Below are positions 52,016 to 57,341 of a stretch of 57,341 nt of DNA, piece by piece. The notes under the pieces were generated by a model. The model made no database searches. It saw nothing but the letters and a program-made list of their open reading frames with translations, and had not been told where the DNA came from. Numbering within the stretch: position 1 is the first letter of the stretch; the number at the start of each line of letters is the position of its first letter. The translations under genes were made by a program, and so were the position numbers. The DNA is from Candidatus Nitrosocaldaceae archaeon (GTDB lineage: Archaea; Thermoproteota; Nitrososphaeria; Nitrososphaerales; Nitrosocaldaceae): NCBI GenBank assembly GCA_026002835.1, contig BPGC01000013.1, positions 1 to 57,341 of the forward strand, read 5' to 3'.

Positions 52016-53179
52016 TTATAACGCTCTAAACTGTTCGGTCCATCTCTCATATGCTCTAATCATCTCTTGACTCACACTAGGCTTCCTATTCTTCAATATC
52101 TTTGTGAAATCTTTGATAGTTATACTTCTTGTATTAGACTCATTAACTTTACCACTTGCAAACAACTCGTTTACAAGTTTTAACTGAACTGATTGGCATA
52201 CATCTCTTATATCACTAGCAGAGTAACCCTCAGTAATCTTTGCTAACTCTTCCAGTTTAAGGCTAGCATCTATATTCAATGGTGCTGTATAATGCTCGAA
52301 TAGTTTCAATCTCGCTTCATAATTAGGCAAGCCTACAAATATCCTCTTCTGGAACCTTCTCAAGAATGGCCAGTCTAAACTCCATGGTTTGTTAGTAGCT
52401 CCAACAACATACAATTGCAATTTGCTATTCTTACCATTTATGCCATCCATCTCCGTTAAGAACTGATTCTTTACTCTTATCTCTCCTCCAATCTCATTAC
52501 TTCTTGTCCCTAGCAATGAATCCAATTCATCTATGAATAATATAACTGGCACGTTCTCTTTCTGTGCTAATCTTCTAGCCATGTTAAACAATTTCGCTAC
52601 ATTCTTCTCAGCCTCTCCTAGCCACTTACTCATCATAGATGCTGCATCTACATTTATGAAATATCCATTTATCTCACTAGCAGTAGCCGCAGCAAGCAAG
52701 GTTTTCCCATTGCCAGGTGGGCCATATAACAATATACCTTTAGGCCATCCTAGAGGGAATAGATCTGGTCTTTCAGCTGGATATACTATAGATTCTTTTA
52801 AAGCATCTTTAGCGTCTTCTAATCCTACTACTTCATCCCATTTTACATCAGGTTTATCTTTCATTATTAGTTCGTCGAACTCAGCCTTTACCGTTTCTAC
52901 ATTATTATCGTTTTTACCATTATTTACATCCCTCTCTTCATCATCATAAGTTCTAACCTCTTGCAAAGCCTTTATTCTGTTCTGATATGCTCTTGCTCTT
53001 TCTACATAGATCCTATTCAATTTATAATCTGGATACAATCTTACCAATTTTAGCAGCAAATCTACTGCTTTTTGATAGTATTGTATAGCTAAAGGTCTAG
53101 CTCCTTGCGAATCTAGCCTTATGGCTTCAGCCGCATATTTACTTGCTACATTTTCTAACTCATTAGGCGCTACACTCAA
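52016..53179 (-). CDS. cdvC: CdvC, Vps4-like AAA ATPase with MIT domain
   Basis: A 387-residue AAA ATPase that disassembles ESCRT-III polymers in cell division. An N-terminal MIT domain (residues 5-75, with AIQYYQKAVDLLLKLVRLYP) is followed by a charged linker and the AAA domain: Walker A LLYGPPGNGKTLLAAA near 152, pore-loop region SMMSKWLGEAEKN, Walker B VILFIDELDSLLG near 216, arginine-finger region PFLRRFQKRIFVGLP, and a Vps4-like C-terminal helix (MIRAYERWTEQF). MIT domains bind MIM2 motifs, which are present in the two genes directly upstream. Confidence 0.96.
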   Translation of the reverse strand: MSVAPNELENVASKYAAEAIRLDSQGARPLAIQYYQKAVDLLLKLVRLYPDYKLNRIYVERARAYQNRIKALQEVRTYDDEERDVNNGKNDNNVETVKAEFDELIMKDKPDVKWDEVVGLEDAKDALKESIVYPAERPDLFPLGWPKGILLYGPPGNGKTLLAAATASEINGYFINVDAASMMSKWLGEAEKNVAKLFNMARRLAQKENVPVILFIDELDSLLGTRSNEIGGEIRVKNQFLTEMDGINGKNSKLQLYVVGATNKPWSLDWPFLRRFQKRIFVGLPNYEARLKLFEHYTAPLNIDASLKLEELAKITEGYSASDIRDVCQSVQLKLVNELFASGKVNESNTRSITIKDFTKILKNRKPSVSQEMIRAYERWTEQFRAL

Positions 53180-53262
53180 TACACATCTATCTCAATTGAT
53201 GCTAATTCATACCTATACTTGAATGTGAAAAATCCTAGCAAAAATAGTTAATATATGTTGAC

Positions 53263-53721
53263 TCACTCTAGTAGCATTCTATTGCTACTAGAGTGATTAT
53301 CACTGATCTTTGGCAACTCTGGTATCTCTTCTAATGCATTACAACTATTATCTATCTTTAAGATAGATCTAATCTCAATCAAAGAGTTAGATATATCATA
53401 TAATGCAAGATCTAATGTTGGAAGCATCTCATTCATATCTTCTTTTAAATGATTAAGCATCTTTGCAGTTCTCTCTAATATAATTACCATCTCATAGAAT
53501 TGAGTAATAGTATCTATTTTATTATGTAATGTTAATAATAAATTCTCTATATAAGATACAAGATCTATAGTATCTGGAGATTCTCTATACCTTCTCTTAT
53601 CTCTATATTCTGGGAACTTTTCTTCAAAACTTTCTAATAATCTATTTCTAAGGCTATGGATAGAGTTTACACTTGCCTCTAACTCTCTTAAGGCATTATA
53701 CATACGTTCTTCATACCTCAT
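53263..53721 (-). CDS. Divergent ESCRT-III-family protein with MIM2-like motif
   Basis: A 152-residue helical protein between cdvB and cdvC (24 bases after cdvB, 83 before cdvC). I read it as a divergent CdvB paralog: its DTITQFYEMVIILERTAKML and NEMLPTLDLALYDISNSL align without gaps to NTITELGDVVVTLSPAMAVV and NMMPEVDNEMSEISDVL of the adjacent CdvB, sharing T-I-T, V, L, M-x-P, D, I-S and L positions. The N-terminal helices (LRELEASVNSIHSLRNRLLE) are shorter and acidic rather than basic. The C-terminus carries EEIPELPKIS (IPELP at 133-137), the same MIM2-like motif as both CdvB proteins. It probably takes part in the Cdv machinery as a partner of CdvC or a capping subunit; this is inferred. 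Confidence 0.7.
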   Translation of the reverse strand: MRYEERMYNALRELEASVNSIHSLRNRLLESFEEKFPEYRDKRRYRESPDTIDLVSYIENLLLTLHNKIDTITQFYEMVIILERTAKMLNHLKEDMNEMLPTLDLALYDISNSLIEIRSILKIDNSCNALEEIPELPKISDNHSSSNRMLLE

Positions 53722-53745
53722 ATATCATCACAAAAATAAGAAGAG

Positions 53746-54375
53746 TTATTCGTTATTTCCAATCATTCTCTTCTCATTAAGCATTGTTGGTAGATCTGGT
53801 AACTTTTCTTCAACATGTGTCTCTGCTACTGCAGCAGCCTCTTCCATTATCTTAGCAGCCTCTTCATTGGCATAATCAAAGTTTATTGTATAACCTCCTA
53901 CTTGTCCAGCATCCATCAATATACTTCCTAGAACGTCAGATATCTCGCTCATCTCATTATCTACCTCTGGCATCATATTTGATAACCCAGCTCTAACATT
54001 CTTAACTACGGCCATTGCTGGGCTTAATGTAACTACTACATCGCCTAATTCAGTTATTGTATTAAGTCGCATATTTATCTGCTCCAATGCTAGTTTAGAT
54101 CTATTAACCATCTTCATAGTCTTCCTTATCTGTGCTAACTCGTTAGATAATATTACTGAGTATTGAGTATCTCTCTTTTGTATAGCATTGACTATCTTTT
54201 GGAATAATAACCGATCTTTATTCTTTAATTTCTGTAATATATTATCTAATGTACTTATCTGCATCTGCAAACGTCTTTGTGCTACTTCAATTCTAGGTCT
54301 TAATGGTCCTGCCGGTTTTATCCTCTCTTTTAGTTCTGGTTTATTGCCTTTATCCCATCTAGATGCAAATGACAT
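53746..54375 (-). CDS. cdvB: CdvB, ESCRT-III-like division protein
   Basis: From the preferred ATG at 54373-54375 the protein has 209 residues; this start aligns MSFASRW with MALKNKW of the paralog at 40147. Upstream Met codons at 54409-54411 and 54436-54438 would add a non-conserved tail. The ESCRT-III core is clear: basic helix 1 (PRIEVAQRRLQMQISTLDN), LSNELAQIRKTMKMVNRSKL, LEQINMRLNTITELGDVVVT, and MMPEVDNEMSEISDVLGSIL. The tail has KLPDLPTM near residue 191, a MIM2-like motif for CdvC. It heads the minus-strand cluster with the divergent paralog and cdvC, and is divergent from a TrmB-type regulator about 110 bases away. Confidence 0.93.
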   Translation of the reverse strand: MSFASRWDKGNKPELKERIKPAGPLRPRIEVAQRRLQMQISTLDNILQKLKNKDRLLFQKIVNAIQKRDTQYSVILSNELAQIRKTMKMVNRSKLALEQINMRLNTITELGDVVVTLSPAMAVVKNVRAGLSNMMPEVDNEMSEISDVLGSILMDAGQVGGYTINFDYANEEAAKIMEEAAAVAETHVEEKLPDLPTMLNEKRMIGNNE

Positions 54376-54486
54376 GATCCTATCTGAACAGATTGTATCT
54401 AATACTAGCATGTATTTAGAATTTGATTCAATGCACAAAAGTATTTGGCTTTAATGCTTTAGGTTTATTCTCTTAAGTTATCTGGT

Positions 54487-55197
54487 ATGAATGATCTTCT
54501 TCCCATATTAGAAGAATTTGGGTTGAGCAAGAACGAGGCTAAGGCTTATCTAACATTGCTTATACATGGTCCACAGAATAGTAGTGATCTTGCATATAAA
54601 GCAAGTATACCTAGAGCGAAGGTATATTCTGTTATCAACAGATTGGTCAAAAAAGATCTGGTAGTATTGATTAATAAGAAGCCTATCATTGTTGATGCTA
54701 TACCTCCAATGAATGCATTTGATGAATTGATTAAACATTATGAAGTATTAACAAAAAATACAAAACATGGAATAGATCTGCTAGAAAAGGTAAGAATCGA
54801 GAATAGAAGAAGTTTGGTATTAGATAAGAGATATAATATTATAACTGATGATATTGTAACAACTATAAACAATGCAATAATAAGTGCAGAAAACTCATTA
54901 TTATTAACAATAGACAGACTAGGAGAAAATATAATTTATGAGTGTAAAGATAACATAAAGAGAATTAGTAAGAATGTTAAGGTAAAAATGATAACAAATT
55001 CAAGACTAACATTTGATGATATCGAAGTTAGGAGAATAGATACGAACTATAATAATATTATAATAGATGATAGTTTGTTGTTAATTATAGATGCAATGAA
55101 CAATAGATGCTATCTATTTAATGATAAAGAGTTTATCAATACACATACAGAGATATTTTATAACATATGGAATAACTGCTTGGTTAATGTAATCTAG
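54487..55197 (+). CDS. TrmB-family transcriptional regulator
   Basis: A 236-residue protein. The N-terminal winged helix-turn-helix is of the TrmB type: LEEFGLSKNEAKAYLTLLIHGPQNSSDLAYKASIPRAKVYSVINRLVKKDLVV, and a coiled region follows (about 75-105). The C-terminal half has the PLD-like TrmB effector fold (AENSLLLTIDRLGENI; NVKVKMITNSRL) but no recognised sugar-binding signature. It is divergent from cdvB, so it might control that operon; the shared intergenic region is short. Its 3' end overlaps the surface protein gene by 14 bases. Confidence 0.82.
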   Translation: MNDLLPILEEFGLSKNEAKAYLTLLIHGPQNSSDLAYKASIPRAKVYSVINRLVKKDLVVLINKKPIIVDAIPPMNAFDELIKHYEVLTKNTKHGIDLLEKVRIENRRSLVLDKRYNIITDDIVTTINNAIISAENSLLLTIDRLGENIIYECKDNIKRISKNVKVKMITNSRLTFDDIEVRRIDTNYNNIIIDDSLLLIIDAMNNRCYLFNDKEFINTHTEIFYNIWNNCLVNVI

Positions 55198-57341
55198 CAT
55201 TTAATATGGTTTTACTTAACATGACAGCAATAGATGATGCTAATATTATAAGAGTTATTGTAAACTCTGGAACCACCTTACTTCCAACGATCTGTATCTC
55301 ATGAGCATCATCTGGTATATTAATTGCTATTACTCTATAATCATCATATCTTTCTTCTTCATAACTAGCTATATTACCATCTATAAGTATTATAAACTTG
55401 GCATCTTCTCCATTCATTCTTTTAGCATCAATGATATCTCTAGGAAGAGTTATTACTATTTTCTCGCTATTAATATTACTAACCTTTAACAATATGCTAT
55501 TCTCATCTTCCTTAATATCTACGATATTTATAGTTCCAGAAAACTCGATCTTTAACTCATAGCCATATACATCAAATATATAATTATGCTCTTTTGGTTT
55601 TATGGCATCATTAATTAATCTATCTCTAATTGGTTCGTTCTTCTTTTCAATAGAAGGAAAGACCGCTTCAGATTCTATAGATGTATTTGAAGACTCTTTT
55701 ATGCCAACTAAGACAAACTCTCCTAGACTATTTATGCTTGCTTTGTATATATCATCATCTACTTTAACTATATCTTCAGCAACTAATCCATTTCCTATTC
55801 TATAAAATTTAATATCTGAATAACCATCTATTTTGAATAGGATATCTATCTTATCTATGATATTAGACATACTTGATGTTAATTCAAAATGTGATATGCT
55901 GTTCTTAACTACAAATGGAAGGTTATCTGGTATGATTATATTAATGTATAATATATTACTAGATTCTTTTAGAGATACTTTTAACGAATCTAATAATAAT
56001 CCGTATTTTGCTACATTTACATCAAAGATAGTTTTAGGTTCTACTTCTCTAACCAATATAGGAAATCTCTTACTTGTATCAATAATATTAGAAGAGATTG
56101 TGCCACCGCTACTCACTCTTCTAGTTGACTCTCTTACATCATTATTATCATCGTTATCTGTTACTACTGGTTTTTTAGAAGCTATTAGAACTATTCCCTC
56201 ATTATCGATATATCCGCTCATTATATTATTTGTCTTAGTAACATTTTTAGCCTCGATCCAACCATTGTTATAGAGTAATAATTTTGGATCTTCGTTGGTT
56301 ATTATATGTGGTATTGATACTTTGATGTTATCTATCTTAGTTTTATCATAGAACTTGATCTCAAATATCCTACTTAATATATTATAACTGCTCAGATCTA
56401 TATTTGGATCAGTTATCTCTCTTATACCAACTAACGTATGTTTTGTAGCGTTTATAGCAAGTTCTAAATCATTATAATTTATTATAACATATCCGCCCAC
56501 TAATTTTACATAATCGAAACCTTCTAGACTTGATGGCTTTTTAATATCAATCATAACATCATCTATCTTGAATATAGGCATGTCTAATTTAGTATCAATA
56601 TTTACTGATAAAGTATAATTACCTATTTCCAATTTTGAAGTATTTATAGTTATGTTATATAAGAGTATCATAGGAGCGAATACACTTTTTCTTTCATCAC
56701 TCTTTACTACTCTAACTATTCCATGATATAGATTATTGTCTCGTTCTAGCAGTTTGTATGTATATACTTTACCTGCTTCTTGTTTATGATATACTTTAAA
56801 TACTGGAGTATTAACTCTATTGAACTCTATTACTATATTATTAGGAATTACTTCTGTATGGTTACTTATCTGTTCTGTAGTTATCATTACTCTAACCGGA
56901 TTTACATCTACTTTTCCATCTCTCCATTGTTCTTTAAATAGCTGGAAATCTGTATAATTCATGAATATACTTTCAGCAGCTTCCAACTGCTCATCTATAA
57001 ACTCTTTAACATTATCTGGTAGTTCATTAGCACTATCATAGAACCATGCATCATGTGTTATCTCATCCCAATTAAATAGATATTTATAATCAATTATAGT
57101 AAATGTATCTGTATAGTTTATATCATCAATACTAGTATTCAGTTCTAGATTGATAATATCATTATATATTACACTACTATTAAGATAGAATGAGTTTGTA
57201 ATTGTATCATTACCTTTTAAAACTATATTGATAATACTATCAAATGGTATGTTCTCATCTATACCATTGATACTATCCAAGTTTATTCTTAATGTTGCAT
57301 TTATTGTATCTGAATATGTTATAGTATCTTCATCTAGTGAG
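55184..57341 (-). CDS. Large surface protein with VPEF-type C-terminal anchor, 5' part outside window
   Basis: The frame is open to the right window edge (SLDEDTITYSDTINATLRIN at the border), so the N-terminus is missing; at least 718 residues are present. It is rich in beta strands and Asn/Ile, with several N-glycosylation sequons (NNT-, NHT-, NTS-type), a Ser/Gly/Arg linker near the sequence RRVSSGGTISSN, and a C-terminal KVVPEFTITLIILASSIAVM helix followed by a short basic tail. The V-P-E-F plus helix is the PEFG-CTERM-like sorting tail, with Thr replacing Gly. Likely an exported cell-envelope protein; function unknown. Confidence 0.75.
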   Translation of the reverse strand, partial: SLDEDTITYSDTINATLRINLDSINGIDENIPFDSIINIVLKGNDTITNSFYLNSSVIYNDIINLELNTSIDDINYTDTFTIIDYKYLFNWDEITHDAWFYDSANELPDNVKEFIDEQLEAAESIFMNYTDFQLFKEQWRDGKVDVNPVRVMITTEQISNHTEVIPNNIVIEFNRVNTPVFKVYHKQEAGKVYTYKLLERDNNLYHGIVRVVKSDERKSVFAPMILLYNITINTSKLEIGNYTLSVNIDTKLDMPIFKIDDVMIDIKKPSSLEGFDYVKLVGGYVIINYNDLELAINATKHTLVGIREITDPNIDLSSYNILSRIFEIKFYDKTKIDNIKVSIPHIITNEDPKLLLYNNGWIEAKNVTKTNNIMSGYIDNEGIVLIASKKPVVTDNDDNNDVRESTRRVSSGGTISSNIIDTSKRFPILVREVEPKTIFDVNVAKYGLLLDSLKVSLKESSNILYINIIIPDNLPFVVKNSISHFELTSSMSNIIDKIDILFKIDGYSDIKFYRIGNGLVAEDIVKVDDDIYKASINSLGEFVLVGIKESSNTSIESEAVFPSIEKKNEPIRDRLINDAIKPKEHNYIFDVYGYELKIEFSGTINIVDIKEDENSILLKVSNINSEKIVITLPRDIIDAKRMNGEDAKFIILIDGNIASYEEERYDDYRVIAINIPDDAHEIQIVGSKVVPEFTITLIILASSIAVMLSKTILNARLH

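Noticed and set aside
55301..56273. Plus-strand frames inside the large surface protein gene
   Set aside because: They are antisense shadows of a long minus-strand gene with clear domain and tail features, and are rich in Ser/Ile/Leu as expected for shadows.

Overview
The window looks like a chromosomal segment of an AT-rich archaeon, most likely Nitrososphaeria (Thaumarchaeota). Support: an ESCRT-III/CdvC division cluster with MIT and MIM2-like motifs, transcription factor B, a tRNA-splicing endonuclease, a Pcc1 (KEOPS) subunit, a Hef-like helicase without nuclease, a divergent FtsZ/tubulin-like GTPase, a TrmB regulator, and surface proteins ending in a Val-Pro-Glu-Phe tail plus a membrane helix, as in the PEFG-CTERM proteins described for this phylum. 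No rRNA or tRNA gene was recognised. A thermophilic lifestyle is possible (a T/G-mismatch glycosylase sits with a cytosine methylase) but not shown.

Left part, 1-26 kb: accessory DNA. It holds small Cys-rich genes (0-1.2 kb), a bacterial-type MurA and a Nudix protein (1.3-3.3 kb), an insertion sequence (3.25-4.3 kb), a SIR2-TPR defence-like gene broken by three one-base frameshifts (4.3-6.4 kb), a GMC oxidoreductase (6.5-8.2 kb), and a DUF4062/STAND NTPase cut off by an IS1595-like element at 9.1 kb. A graveyard of IS remnants follows to 10.8 kb. From 11.2 to 14.2 kb lies a visibly GC-richer module: putative restriction endonuclease, MIG-type thymine-DNA glycosylase and 5-methylcytosine methyltransferase. 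It is flanked by two copies of one AT-rich segment, with a solitary CRISPR-repeat-like sequence at its left edge. From 14.4 to 21 kb is a replicon-like set: C2H2 zinc-finger protein, a non-coding segment with a large inverted repeat (candidate origin), a primase-polymerase/SF3 helicase, an XPD/DinG-like helicase and a SWIM zinc-finger protein. At 21.2-23.1 kb an IS5-like element sits inside an IS1595-like element, both with intact target duplications; a third IS1595-like copy is at 25.2-26.1 kb.

Right part, 26-57 kb: mostly housekeeping genes with few mobile elements. These are an alcohol dehydrogenase-like protein, pcc1, endA, a SWIM protein, two metallophosphoesterases, carAB, an FkbM methyltransferase, tfb, a universal stress protein, bioB-bioF, an ESCRT-III paralog, an alkaline-phosphatase-superfamily hydrolase, a SelB/EF-Tu-like protein with a degenerate G domain next to the FtsZ-like gene, rhomboid, TerC, Hef-like helicase, and secreted proteins. 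Pseudogenes of a PEFG-type surface protein and of pyruvate kinase are present.

The right end carries an apparent operon, minus strand: cdvB, a short unannotated gene, cdvC and a 149-aa unknown. Aligned by eye, the short gene product looks like a third, divergent ESCRT-III-family protein with the same MIM2-like C-terminal motif as both CdvB proteins. This is the strongest candidate for something not described before.
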